A stretch of DNA of 33,931 bases, taken from contig DXIQ01000019.1 of NCBI GenBank assembly GCA_019112785.1, positions 1 to 33,931 of the forward strand, written 5' to 3'. Under the pieces are notes generated by a model. It was not told the origin of the DNA. It searched no databases and saw only the letters and a program-made list of their open reading frames with translations. Positions within the stretch are counted from its first letter, which is position 1. Each line of letters opens with the position of its first letter. This stretch comes from Candidatus Blautia stercorigallinarum (GTDB taxonomy: Bacteria; Bacillota; Clostridia; Lachnospirales; Lachnospiraceae). Of the stretch, positions 1 through 8,752 are shown piece after piece. The translations under genes and the position numbers were made by a program.

Positions 1-43
1 GAAACTAAAAGAATCTTTTCAATATAAGGGAGGTGCCACTATT

Positions 44-262
44 ATGATGAATAAACTGATCCAAATCCTTAATGTCTGTATTGCCTTTTTTGTAATCCTT
101 TATGCAGCACATATTTATACGATCACCGCTGACATCAGTCTTGTTACTGTGGTACTTCTGATTGCCGGTCTGGCGCCTGTACTGCATACTGCATGGAATT
201 ATATCCGGATCAAGCTTGAGGAGTATCGGGAAGAACATTCTCATCGTTATATGAAAGGCTGA
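44..262 (+). CDS. small two-helix membrane protein, unknown function
   Basis: This encodes a 72-residue protein I do not recognise. Two hydrophobic stretches (about residues 5-25 and 31-50) suggest a two-pass membrane hairpin. They are followed by a charged tail rich in Glu, Arg and His (about residues 55-70). The start is supported by a strong ribosome binding site, AAGGGAGGTG at 27-36, seven bases before the ATG; a second ATG follows directly, so the true start could be codon 2. The gene reads alone on the plus strand towards a bidirectional terminator. The window begins 43 bases upstream, so any promoter or upstream operon partner is not visible. Confidence 0.7.
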   Translation: MMNKLIQILNVCIAFFVILYAAHIYTITADISLVTVVLLIAGLAPVLHTAWNYIRIKLEEYREEHSHRYMKG

Positions 263-300
263 TCTCAACAGCAATTGCATAAAACCTAAGCTTTAAAAAG

Positions 301-350
301 AGGCTGGCGCATTAAACAAAGTCGAAAATGTTTAATGCGCCAGCCTTTTT
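301..350. terminator. bidirectional intrinsic terminator, 18-bp perfect stem
   Basis: The arms at 301-318 and 329-346 are perfect reverse complements around a 10-base loop ending in CGAAAA. A T-run follows on the plus strand, and an A-run precedes the hairpin, giving U-runs in both directions. It separates the plus-strand gene 44-262 from the convergent yhaN-like gene. The inner part of the stem (ATTAAACA/TGTTTAAT) recurs in the hairpin at 23571-23617. Confidence 0.85.
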
Positions 351-356
351 ATACTT

Positions 357-1883
357 TTATAAGCTTATCTGGTTCCAGGGAATCCCCAGTTTTTGCAGCA
401 TCTGGATCTCCCGCCGGGTACAGGTAAACAGAATTACCTGGCTTTTATGTTTCTGAAGCCATCTCAAAGCCTGACACAGCCTTCTGTCGTCATACATGGC
501 AAAGGTCTCGTCTAACAGCACCGGCAGCTCTTCTTCCCGGCACAGCAGCTCTCCTGCAGCCATACGCAGGGCAAAATAAACCTGTTCCACCGTGCCCTGG
601 CTCACCTGGTAAAGACCTACATACCGGTCCCCTCCATCCAGCCGTATCTGAAAGTTTTCATCTATAAGCCCGCTGCGGTATCTTCCCTGAGTAAGTTCTT
701 CCAGGATCTCCCAGGTCCTGTCTTTCAGGAAATTTCCTCTCCGGCTTTGAAGGCTTCCCGCCGCCTTGGCCAGCATTTTCTCCGCCAGGACAAGGCTTCT
801 TGCTTCTTTCCGGGCTTTTAGGATTTCTTCATTATCATTTTCCAGCTCTTCCAGTTCTTCCTGAAGATTATAGAGAAGGGTTTCCTTGTCATTCAGGGAT
901 TCCTGCCAGGACATCCGCCGTCCTCTTCTTCTCTCCTCTTTCATGACCCTCTCCTGCTCTTCCCGGCTGGACCGGGGTTCTTTTCCCCGTCTGTCACGGA
1001 GATACCATAGGAAAAGAGCAGCGCCGAGCAAAAGAGGCAGCGCCAGAAGCATCCAGGAAATGTCCAGAAAAAGCACACAGAAACCCGCTGCCGCAAAAGC
1101 CATTAAAAGTACAAGGGCTGGAAACATCGGAAAACTTTCAGAGGCTTTGGGATCCTGCTTTCCTTCCTGTTTGATCTCCTTTTCTCCGGTTTGCGCTATA
1201 TCTGAAAGGCTTTCTCTGCTTTCCTCCAGTTTTTCTCTCAGCTCCCGGATCTCATCCCGGGTATACCGGATCCTTCCAAGGAGTGCCTCCCGGTTTCTTT
1301 CTTTTCTCTCCTTGGCTTCTTTCTCCGCCTTTTCCCATTCTTTTCTCTGTTCTTTGAGACGGCCAAGGGCTGCCTGGGGATCCAGGAGAAAATCTCCCTC
1401 GGTCTGAAAATTCGCCAGATATTCCTCCACATCTTCCCGGAGACCTTCCTGGGTCCTGCTTTTTTGCTGCCCTATGGCGGCAGTATTTTCATAGATCCTC
1501 TGGGTGGCTCCTCCCAGCAATATCTCCAGATCTCCTTCTTCCACAGACATTTTTTCTCCGTCTGTGACACAGTACAGTTCCGCCTCCCGGGAACGGCTGT
1601 CGAAATTTCTCTCCAGGCGGAAGTCTTTCCCGCCCTCTTCAAAAAGCACGCTTCCTTCGTACCAGGAAGGATTCTCCCAGGGAAGACACCTGGTATAGGT
1701 ATCTGTTTTCGAGGCTGTTCCCCTTTTTCTGGGAATCCCGAAAAAAATCCCCTGGAGAAAGGTGTAGAGGGTGGTTTTCCCGCTTTCATTTTCCCCATAG
1801 ACAATATTGATCCCCGGCTGAAAAGAGATTCTCTTTTTCTGGAACTTTCCGAAGTTTTTCATATATACTTCTTTTATGGTCAT
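357..1883 (-). CDS. YhaN-like SMC-type ATPase with internal membrane hairpin
   Basis: This is an ABC/SMC-class ATPase of 508 residues, related to YhaN and SbcC/Rad50-like proteins that work with Mre11-type nucleases. Walker A (GENESGKTTL) lies near residue 30. The C-terminal third carries the ABC signature (VSQGTVEQ) and Walker B (LPVLLDE). The centre has two charged coiled-coil segments flanking two strongly hydrophobic segments, so the coil probably reaches the membrane. I chose ATG 1883 because its ATGA overlaps the stop of the yhaO-like gene and GGAGG sits just upstream; the reading frame extends further 5' but only inside that gene. B. subtilis YhaN is much longer, so this is a compact version. 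The family is clear; its DNA-repair role is inferred from the partner gene. Confidence 0.85.
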   Translation of the reverse strand: MTIKEVYMKNFGKFQKKRISFQPGINIVYGENESGKTTLYTFLQGIFFGIPRKRGTASKTDTYTRCLPWENPSWYEGSVLFEEGGKDFRLERNFDSRSREAELYCVTDGEKMSVEEGDLEILLGGATQRIYENTAAIGQQKSRTQEGLREDVEEYLANFQTEGDFLLDPQAALGRLKEQRKEWEKAEKEAKERKERNREALLGRIRYTRDEIRELREKLEESRESLSDIAQTGEKEIKQEGKQDPKASESFPMFPALVLLMAFAAAGFCVLFLDISWMLLALPLLLGAALFLWYLRDRRGKEPRSSREEQERVMKEERRRGRRMSWQESLNDKETLLYNLQEELEELENDNEEILKARKEARSLVLAEKMLAKAAGSLQSRRGNFLKDRTWEILEELTQGRYRSGLIDENFQIRLDGGDRYVGLYQVSQGTVEQVYFALRMAAGELLCREEELPVLLDETFAMYDDRRLCQALRWLQKHKSQVILFTCTRREIQMLQKLGIPWNQISL

Positions 1884-2938
1884 AATATTTCCTCCCCGGT
1901 CTCCAGAAGTGCCCGGATCCCGTAATCCAGAGCCTTTTTTTCTTCTTCTCCCGGATTCTCCCCGAAGCTTCGGATATACTCTTCCAAGAGGCTTCCCCTG
2001 TGTTTTCTGCACAGTTCCTCCAAAGACCAGGCCGGTCTGCTCTGATCTTCCACCTGACGGATATTTCCCAGGGAATACAGCTGGCTTAGCTGGAATTCGG
2101 TCTCCGGATTTCTTTCCCCCTGAAGGATCAGTGTATAGATGTGTTCTTTTCCCGTTTCTTCCAGCAGACCGGAGATTTTCTGACGGAGGGTATATTGGGT
2201 GGTTTCCCGGGTGACAGGGACCTTCAGTTCCTTATATTCCCTGGCTGCCCAGGGAACGAAAACAGTCCTGACTTTTCCATTCCGGATCTCTCCTTTTACA
2301 AAGCCATGGGGACCTGTATCATTCTTTTCCGTAGGTTCCAGGGATCCCGCATAGATCATCTGGTCTGTTTGGAGCACCTGGGGTTTATGGATATGTCCCA
2401 GGGCGATATAGTCAAAGCCGCTGGCAGCCAGCCGGTCCCTGGATATGGGTATGTGCTTCTCATCTCCTCCATGAGCCATCAGGATCTCCACCGGCATCTC
2501 TCCTGATTTTTTCAGGGTGTCATAGAGGGGTCTGAAGATTTCCCTGCTTATATAACTGCAGCCTGTGACCCGCACTCCCAGATCCGGGAAATCCACATGG
2601 GTGATCTCCTGGCTCCACAGGCCGTAGACATTTGGGCTCCAAGAAAATCTGGTATAAAGGGAATCTTTCCTCAGGTAGTCATGATTTCCGGCGATCAGAA
2701 GGATCTTCGTGTCCGGAATAGAGGAAAACATGGCATTTACTTCTTTTAATTCTCTTGCCAGGGGCTGACGGTGGAACAGATCTCCCGCAATAAGAAACAG
2801 GTCGGCATGATCCTGGCCGGCCTGTTCTATAACTCTTCGGAAGCTGTCCCAGATTTCCCGGCTTCTGTCCTGGCTCCAGGGGAAGCCTTTGTCAGGCTCC
2901 GCTCCCAGATGAACGTCTGCGATATGGAAAAATCTCAT
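1880..2938 (-). CDS. YhaO-like metallophosphoesterase (Mre11/SbcD family)
   Basis: This is a 352-residue calcineurin-like phosphoesterase, predicted to be a Mn-dependent DNA exonuclease like SbcD/Mre11. The family's metal-binding motifs are visible in order: D-x-H (IADVHLG) near the N terminus, GDLF, GNHD, a later MAHGG, and GHIH. The C-terminal part resembles the capping domain of the YhaO group. The start at 2938 has AGAGGAG just upstream; an earlier in-frame GTG at 2959 lacks a ribosome binding site and lies inside asnS. It overlaps the ATPase gene by four bases (ATGA), so the two are translationally coupled, as expected for a nuclease-ATPase pair. The family is firm; the physiological substrate is unknown. 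Confidence 0.88.
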   Translation of the reverse strand: MRFFHIADVHLGAEPDKGFPWSQDRSREIWDSFRRVIEQAGQDHADLFLIAGDLFHRQPLARELKEVNAMFSSIPDTKILLIAGNHDYLRKDSLYTRFSWSPNVYGLWSQEITHVDFPDLGVRVTGCSYISREIFRPLYDTLKKSGEMPVEILMAHGGDEKHIPISRDRLAASGFDYIALGHIHKPQVLQTDQMIYAGSLEPTEKNDTGPHGFVKGEIRNGKVRTVFVPWAAREYKELKVPVTRETTQYTLRQKISGLLEETGKEHIYTLILQGERNPETEFQLSQLYSLGNIRQVEDQSRPAWSLEELCRKHRGSLLEEYIRSFGENPGEEEKKALDYGIRALLETGEEIL

Positions 2939-2948
2939 AGTGCTCCTC

Positions 2949-4340
2949 TTATAATTCACAATTGTTTACAGTTCTTGGGAAGGGGATCACGTCCCTGATG
3001 TTCTGCATACCGGTAAGGTACATCACACATCTCTCAAATCCCAGTCCGAATCCGGAGTGACGGGTAGAACCGTATTTGCGCAGATCCAGATAGAATCCAT
3101 AATCTTCCTCTTTCAGATTCAGCTCTGCCATCCGCTGCTTCAGTTTTTCATAGGAATCTTCTCTCTGGCTTCCGCCGATGATCTCACCGATCCCGGGAAC
3201 CAGGCAGTCCATAGCCGCTACTGTTTTGCCGTCCTCATTCTGCTTCATATAGAAAGCCTTGATCTCCTTTGGATAGTCTGTAACGAATACCGGACGCTTA
3301 AAGATCTGTTCTGTAAGATATCTTTCATGCTCGGTCTGAAGATCGCAGCCCCAGGATACCTTATAATCGAATTTGTCATTTGCCTTTTCCAGAAGTTCTA
3401 CAGCCTCTGTATAGGTCACATGGGCGAACTCGGAATTCAGCACATGGTTCAGTCTGTCCAGAAGCCCTTTATCAATAAAGGAGTTGAAGAAGTTCATCTC
3501 CTCCGGAGCGTTCTCCAGCACATAGCGGATCACATATTTCAGCATAGCTTCTGCCATCTCCATATTGTCCTGAAGATCCGCGAAAGCCATCTCCGGCTCG
3601 ATCATCCAGAATTCTGCCGCATGACGGGTAGTATTGGAATTTTCTGCCCGGAATGTAGGTCCGAAAGTATAGATATTCCGGAAAGCCTGGGCAAAGGTTT
3701 CGCCGTTTAACTGACCGCTTACTGTCAGGTTGGTAGGTTTCTTAAAGAAGTCTTTAGAGAAATCCACTTCTCCATCTTCCGTCTTTGGAATATTTTTCAG
3801 ATCCATGGTGGTTACCTGGAACATTTCTCCTGCGCCTTCACAGTCGCTTCCTGTGATCAGAGGGGTATGGACATATACGAAACCTCTCTCCTGGAAGAAC
3901 TGATGGATGGCAAAAGCGATCAGCGAGCGGACACGGAATACTGCCTGGAAAGTATTTGTCCTGGGACGCAGATGGGAAATAGTCCGCAGATATTCCATGC
4001 TGTGACGTTTTTTCTGCAGAGGATAGTCTGCGGCAGAATCCCCCTCCACAGTTACCTCTTGTGCCTGGATCTCAAAAGGCTGTTTTGCATTAGGAGTGGC
4101 CACCAGTTTACCCTTTACGATAATAGCCGCCCCTACGTTTAATTTGGAGATTTCCTGAAAATTCTCCATCTGATCATGGTATACGATCTGGAGTGTATCA
4201 AAAAAGCTTCCGTCATGAAGCACGATAAATCCAAAAGTCTTGGAATCCCTTACACTTCTCACCCATCCTCCTACGGTGATCTCTTTATCCAGATATTCTT
4301 CTCTGTTTCTGTAAATCTCTTTTACTGTTGTGAGCTGCAT
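2949..4340 (-). CDS. asnS: asparaginyl-tRNA synthetase
   Basis: This charges tRNA-Asn with asparagine in the cytoplasm. It has 463 residues, the usual length. An N-terminal OB-fold anticodon-binding domain (about residues 1-110, including [16 protein letters not shown]) is followed by a class II catalytic core. Motif 2 appears as [21 protein letters not shown], and motif 3 as [15 protein letters not shown], ending in the typical [10 protein letters not shown]. The ATG at 4340 has AAGGAGA seven bases upstream, whereas the open frame extends 59 codons further without a credible start. It lies 70 bases after the exported-protein gene and its stop nearly touches the yhaO-like start. I see no T-box leader in the 70-base spacer. 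Identity is secure. Confidence 0.97.
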   Translation of the reverse strand: MQLTTVKEIYRNREEYLDKEITVGGWVRSVRDSKTFGFIVLHDGSFFDTLQIVYHDQMENFQEISKLNVGAAIIVKGKLVATPNAKQPFEIQAQEVTVEGDSAADYPLQKKRHSMEYLRTISHLRPRTNTFQAVFRVRSLIAFAIHQFFQERGFVYVHTPLITGSDCEGAGEMFQVTTMDLKNIPKTEDGEVDFSKDFFKKPTNLTVSGQLNGETFAQAFRNIYTFGPTFRAENSNTTRHAAEFWMIEPEMAFADLQDNMEMAEAMLKYVIRYVLENAPEEMNFFNSFIDKGLLDRLNHVLNSEFAHVTYTEAVELLEKANDKFDYKVSWGCDLQTEHERYLTEQIFKRPVFVTDYPKEIKAFYMKQNEDGKTVAAMDCLVPGIGEIIGGSQREDSYEKLKQRMAELNLKEEDYGFYLDLRKYGSTRHSGFGLGFERCVMYLTGMQNIRDVIPFPRTVNNCEL

Positions 4341-4410
4341 TCTTCTATCTCCTTCTCTTACAGGTATTTCATTAGTATAGCGCATTGTCCGAAACAGTTC
4401 AAGGCTAATC

Positions 4411-6867
4411 TCAGCCATTATCCTCAAGGTAGCAGAGGAATACGTTTCCATTGGCCTGGAAGGCCGCTGTGCTGTCCTGCATTCCGTAGTAATCTGTCTC
4501 TTTGGTGGCAGGATCATACAGGATCGTATTATAGGCGTCGAATCCTAAGATCACTTTGACCTGTCCGTTTTCTCCCTTGGTGATCACCGGCCGCTGGGCC
4601 CCTGCCTCATACAGGATCTGCTCCAGGGTACAGCCGGTCATATCGATAACGCTTCCCTGGCCCTTTAAGGCTTCGTTTAAAGCCGCCAGATCAAGAGAAG
4701 CCTGGGCGACAGCCTCCGGCAGATCCTGGGCGGAAATGCTTGCCCGGTCAGGGGTATTGCTGCTTTCCCAGATATACCTCTGGGCAGTATCCAGAACGAT
4801 CCCGTTCTCTTCCTGCGCCTGTGCCACTGCTGAAGTAGCGTCTTCATAAATTCCCGTCAGACTGCCCAGGGCGTACACATAGTATCGGGTTCCTTCTTCC
4901 CCTTTCAGTTCCATATTCAAAGTCCGGTCCGGATCCTCTATGATCTTGGTATCCACTACCAGTGGAGGCTGTCCTGAACTGTCGGCTGCAAATTGTATTG
5001 CCGTCACGTTTCCCTGCCGGACAGTGGTGGAGGTCACTACGGAAAAAATCTCATCCTGCTTGCTGCGGACATTATTCATGATCTGATCCTGGGTAGTACC
5101 TACAAAGCTGTCTCCCACTTTGGTAGCTCTGGAAAGCTCCAGCAGATTTTCCTGGATGGTCACATCCAGGACATAGTAGCCGTCCTGGTGGTAGCTTTTC
5201 ACCAGTTCTCCCTGGAAATTCTGGATCCGTATCTCCGTCATGGCAAAATCCCTGCCCCCGGAAGCATTGGCAACAATATCTCCTTCATTTGCCACACCAT
5301 AGATCAGGTCATTATTGATAAATCCGAAAAGCCGGATCCTGGTTCCCTGTTCTGCCTGAATAGTGGTTCTCTCACCTGTGTCAAAGTCCATAAATACAAT
5401 AGACGTGGTATTATAGGGATCCATTCCCTCCATCCATGCCCCGTAGCGTCCGCTTTCTGATACAAAAAAGCAGTCATCTTCTATCTGATCCTGTACGGTC
5501 ACATAACTTTTTTCTTCCATCTGGAAGCAGTACAGAGTGCCTTCCAAAAGAAGATACAGATTTCCGTTTTTGCTGACATAGGCCAGTTTTTCCATATCCT
5601 CCTTCAGAAATTCCCAGGACTTCAGGCTCCGGAGGAAAAACTGTTCCTCTATAGCGTTCTGCTCCGCAGAATAATGGTACACGGCGGTTCCTGTCTGTCC
5701 TTCGTGCTGGCCCCGGTTCATATATCCGTAAAGGACAAAGTCGATATCCCCGTTTTCATCTACTCTGACGATACGGATATCATGCTGGCTGATATCATTT
5801 CTCTCATCATTGCTGCCTGTATCCCGGAAGCTGAAAACTCTGGTCATCTTGTTGGTTTCTACATTATAAGCCCACAGGTCTCCCTGCTGTACAAAAGCCA
5901 GGATGGTTCCTGTACTGTCCGACATATATTGGACATCTGCAGCAGTGATCCCCAGATTTACCTTACCGCCGCTGACCAGATTCTGCTCCGTAGTCAGGAC
6001 TTCTTTTACCTGCCGCCGGAAATCCAGAAGGACCACTCTGGTCTGGTTGTAGCTCATGCGGTAAAACTCGTCCACCTGATATTTTTCTACCTCTCCCGCT
6101 TCATTCTCAGCGGAAATATAATAGGTCAGAGAGACGCTCCCTGAGTTTTCATTAATATCCTCTATAGTAGGTATCCCGGGTCTGCTGATCTGGGGCGCCA
6201 GATCTCCCCACAGGATCATACTCTCGTCAGAGGTAATATCCAGATTCCGGAAACTGTTATTGGTCACCGAGGGATCATCCTCCAGATAGGTGGTCAGATC
6301 ATCGGAATCCTCCTGGGAAAAGGTCTTGGTATAAAAACTGTTTACAAAGTCTATATACTGATCTGTGCTCAGGCCCGCCCTCTGAAGAAGCCTGGTATAA
6401 TAATTCCAGCTTCCATCCTCTGTGTTCAGAGTAAAACAAAGGGAATACTCCTGGTTCATCAGGATTGGCTGAGATAAGGTAAACTGGACAGTAAGCCTGC
6501 CGTCCTCTTCTTCAGTAAAATTCCGGATCTTATCATTCTCGATCACAGATTCTCCGTCCAGAGACGTGACCTCATAGACAAGACTGTCGATCTCCCGTCC
6601 GTTGGGCGTGATACTGACTTCCAGAGTCCTGTCTGTATCCAGAGGCGTAAGGCTGTCTCTTACAAAGTTTACATCCATCTCATCGGCATAAGCGTACATC
6701 CGGTTTACTTCTGTATCATCAATGATCATAGCCATGCTGGGGCTGGAAGCAGTCTCCATATCCGTTTTATTATCCGTAGACTGGTGATTCATCAGACTGG
6801 AGAACGCTGCCACCCCACACAGGAAGACAGCCAGCAAAATGCCGGCTCTTATCAATTTTTTCTTCAT
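4411..6867 (-). CDS. large exported, membrane-anchored protein of unknown function
   Basis: This encodes 818 residues. The N terminus has a KKK start followed by one hydrophobic segment (about residues 7-24) without a lipobox, so it is an uncleaved anchor or signal peptide; the rest is acidic and predicted to be outside the cell. No enzyme motif is visible. Middle-region stretches such as [19 protein letters not shown] and [19 protein letters not shown] alternate short strands and turns, and suggest beta-propeller-like repeats. It overlaps the methyltransferase gene by four bases (ATGA) and therefore depends on that gene for translation. I do not recognise a named family; it looks like a conserved Lachnospiraceae hypothetical protein. 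Confidence 0.8.
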   Translation of the reverse strand: MKKKLIRAGILLAVFLCGVAAFSSLMNHQSTDNKTDMETASSPSMAMIIDDTEVNRMYAYADEMDVNFVRDSLTPLDTDRTLEVSITPNGREIDSLVYEVTSLDGESVIENDKIRNFTEEEDGRLTVQFTLSQPILMNQEYSLCFTLNTEDGSWNYYTRLLQRAGLSTDQYIDFVNSFYTKTFSQEDSDDLTTYLEDDPSVTNNSFRNLDITSDESMILWGDLAPQISRPGIPTIEDINENSGSVSLTYYISAENEAGEVEKYQVDEFYRMSYNQTRVVLLDFRRQVKEVLTTEQNLVSGGKVNLGITAADVQYMSDSTGTILAFVQQGDLWAYNVETNKMTRVFSFRDTGSNDERNDISQHDIRIVRVDENGDIDFVLYGYMNRGQHEGQTGTAVYHYSAEQNAIEEQFFLRSLKSWEFLKEDMEKLAYVSKNGNLYLLLEGTLYCFQMEEKSYVTVQDQIEDDCFFVSESGRYGAWMEGMDPYNTTSIVFMDFDTGERTTIQAEQGTRIRLFGFINNDLIYGVANEGDIVANASGGRDFAMTEIRIQNFQGELVKSYHQDGYYVLDVTIQENLLELSRATKVGDSFVGTTQDQIMNNVRSKQDEIFSVVTSTTVRQGNVTAIQFAADSSGQPPLVVDTKIIEDPDRTLNMELKGEEGTRYYVYALGSLTGIYEDATSAVAQAQEENGIVLDTAQRYIWESSNTPDRASISAQDLPEAVAQASLDLAALNEALKGQGSVIDMTGCTLEQILYEAGAQRPVITKGENGQVKVILGFDAYNTILYDPATKETDYYGMQDSTAAFQANGNVFLCYLEDNG

Positions 6868-8087
6868 TTACTATCCTCTCTGTATTCTTTATCAAAAGCA
6901 GCCGTTCCTTCGCTATCTGGACTGCCGCCGTCAAACATTAGCTTCTTCAGTGTAGGTTCCACATGGAAGGCCTTTATGCAGTTTTCCCATTCCTGCCGCT
7001 GCCCCGGATCATCTTTTTTGTTTTCATTTTTTACAGCGCGGATCAGCAGATTCTTAGGCGTGTGCTCCATGGATATAAATTCCAGGATCTGGGTGTCATA
7101 ACCTGCGCTCTTTAACATCTGGGCCCTGAGTCCGTCGGTGAGAAGAGCCGCAAACCTTTCTTTCAATATCCCATACTCCAGGACAGGTGCCAGATCCTGA
7201 TTCTGTACCTGCCGGTTCAGTTCATGCTGGCAGCAGGGCACAGACAGGATCACCCTGGCTCCCCATTTTACCGCTTTTGCAAGAGCAAAATCTGTAGCTG
7301 TATCACAGGCATGAAGAGTTACCACCATATCCACCTGGTCTGCCCCTTCATAGGAAGCAATATCTCCCTGCTGAAAATCCAGCCGGTCGTATCCATATTT
7401 ATCTGCCAGACTCTGGCATTTTTCAATAACATCTGCCTTCAGATCCAGTCCCGTCACCTGTATATCATAATGATTCAGTTCTTTCAGATAATAGTACATG
7501 GCAAAAGTCAGATAGGACTTTCCACATTCGAAATCAATGATCCGGATCTCCCGGTCTTTCGGAAGTTTCGGAAGGATATCCTGTATAAATTCCAGATAAC
7601 GGTTCAGCTGTTTAAATTTGTCATATCTGGAATTCCTGACTTTTCCCTCCGGAGTCATCACCCCCAGATCCACAAGCCACGGCACGGGGATCCCTTCCTG
7701 AAGAAGGTATTTCTTTTTTCTGTTATGAGAAAGCATTGGCGTAAAGTCTTCTCTGACCCTGGCTTTTGTTTCCCTGGCCTTTATATCTGCTTTCCCCTTT
7801 TTGCTCACCAGCACCCTACCCTGGACATATCTGCCTTCCAGCTGAAGCTGGCGAAAATTCTCTTTCATCTGTTCTGTGAGATAAGAGATCAATTCTTCTT
7901 TTTCATAGTTTTCGTGAATAGCTTTTGTTCCCTGGATCCTGGTAACCTGATAACGGACCTCTCCTTTTACCGGCACCGGCCGTACCTGGAGTTTTGACAC
8001 AGAACTGCCCCTCCTGGCGTTGCTTACCAGTATACGTTCCAGATCTTCATTCACATATTTATCTAAAAATTCTCTGATATCTGTCAT
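6864..8087 (-). CDS. class I SAM-dependent methyltransferase (METTL25/GSTCD-type domain)
   Basis: This is a 407-residue protein. Residues 1-150 are a charged region of unknown role. The methyltransferase fold follows: motif I reads IIDFECGKSYLTFAMYYYL, followed by VTGLDLKADVIEKC, then HACDTATDFAL and VPCCQHEL. That set is characteristic of the Methyltransf_32-type domain shared with eukaryotic METTL25 and GSTCD. Glu stands where many relatives have Gly in motif I (DFECGK versus DFGCGK). The substrate is unknown; RNA is a guess from relatives. The ATG at 8087 has a modest AGGGGT upstream. It is coupled by an ATGA overlap to the exported protein downstream, an unexpected pairing of a cytoplasmic enzyme with an exported protein. 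Confidence 0.85.
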   Translation of the reverse strand: MTDIREFLDKYVNEDLERILVSNARRGSSVSKLQVRPVPVKGEVRYQVTRIQGTKAIHENYEKEELISYLTEQMKENFRQLQLEGRYVQGRVLVSKKGKADIKARETKARVREDFTPMLSHNRKKKYLLQEGIPVPWLVDLGVMTPEGKVRNSRYDKFKQLNRYLEFIQDILPKLPKDREIRIIDFECGKSYLTFAMYYYLKELNHYDIQVTGLDLKADVIEKCQSLADKYGYDRLDFQQGDIASYEGADQVDMVVTLHACDTATDFALAKAVKWGARVILSVPCCQHELNRQVQNQDLAPVLEYGILKERFAALLTDGLRAQMLKSAGYDTQILEFISMEHTPKNLLIRAVKNENKKDDPGQRQEWENCIKAFHVEPTLKKLMFDGGSPDSEGTAAFDKEYREDSK

Positions 8088-8197
8088 AATCTACCCCTGT
8101 ATCTTATGTTTCCCCTGAAACTGCCGGTTTTTCTCCCTGCAGTCCCTTTCTATTGTAAAAGCTTTGGAAAAAATCCGCAACCCCAAAACCAGGGTTT

Positions 8198-8632
8198 TTA
8201 TCGTAAAAGCTTTCGCATACATCTTCTCTGATGGATTTCCTGGCAGAACAAAGCTCCTATAAACTCATCCAGAAGTTCTGCCTCTCCTTCTTCCTTTTTT
8301 TCCATAGCCTGCAGTTCCGGGTACTCCCGGGCCTGGCTGGAGATTTCCCGGCAGATCCTCTCTATATTTCTCCGGTCAGGATATTCATCATAGATAAAGC
8401 TGCCCTCATATTCCAGCCTGTCACATTCATCGGTGACCAATGCTTTTAAAAGCCCTGCTCTCCGGGGATAATAAGACTCCATCAGTCTTCTGTCGGCTTC
8501 CAGCCCTGCCGCCCTTTCAAATCCTCTTTTATTTCCCATGGATCTGTAATAACATTTCTTTTTCTCCTCTTCCATAGCATCCAGTCTCCAGGAACAGAAA
8601 TACTCTCTAACAGTATATTCCGTCTTTTTCAT
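8198..8632 (-). CDS. hypothetical small charged protein
   Basis: The protein has 144 residues from the chosen start, is rich in Glu, Arg and Lys, and probably mostly helical, with several Cys residues (YFCSW, KKKCYY, DECDR, ERICRE, LFCQE). I recognise no family. The start is uncertain. The frame stays open to 8719, but the extra 29 codons run through the long hairpin that follows the alpha-galactosidase gene, so I prefer the ATG at 8632, which begins KKTEYTVREYF. That ATG has no strong ribosome binding site. It ends 110 bases before the methyltransferase start. The direction and spacing allow co-transcription with it, but nothing shows this directly. Confidence 0.55.
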   Translation of the reverse strand: MKKTEYTVREYFCSWRLDAMEEEKKKCYYRSMGNKRGFERAAGLEADRRLMESYYPRRAGLLKALVTDECDRLEYEGSFIYDEYPDRRNIERICREISSQAREYPELQAMEKKEEGEAELLDEFIGALFCQEIHQRRCMRKLLR

Positions 8633-8673
8633 CTGGTTACCCGTGCCAATATTCTTCTGTCCTCCGGCAGAAA

Positions 8674-8736
8674 GCAGAAATGGAGCTGCGGCATGAACAT
8701 ATCCCCGATTTTGTTCCATGCCGCAGCTCCATCTGC
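8674..8736 (-). terminator. long imperfect hairpin after the alpha-galactosidase gene
   Basis: The arms at 8674-8699 and 8712-8736 pair over most of their length. A perfect core of about 15 bp (TGGAGCTGCGGCATG with its complement) extends inward through GAACA/TGTTC with one bulge. It begins 16 bases past the alpha-galactosidase stop. The U-run on the minus strand is broken (ATTTCTGCTTTC), so termination may be weak and the hairpin may instead protect the 3' end. Confidence 0.5.
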
Positions 8737-8752
8737 CTTTTAAATGATCATA

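Noticed and set aside
4341-4410. T-box leader for asnS
   Set aside because: The spacer is only 70 bases, with no specifier stem or antiterminator sequence.
8150-8215. Short direct repeat GTAAAAGCTTT near the end of the small protein gene
   Set aside because: Two copies of about 11 bases in AT-rich sequence, with no further structure; chance is likely.
8633-8719. N-terminal extension of the small protein ending at 8198
   Set aside because: The extra codons lie inside the terminator-like hairpin of the alpha-galactosidase gene.
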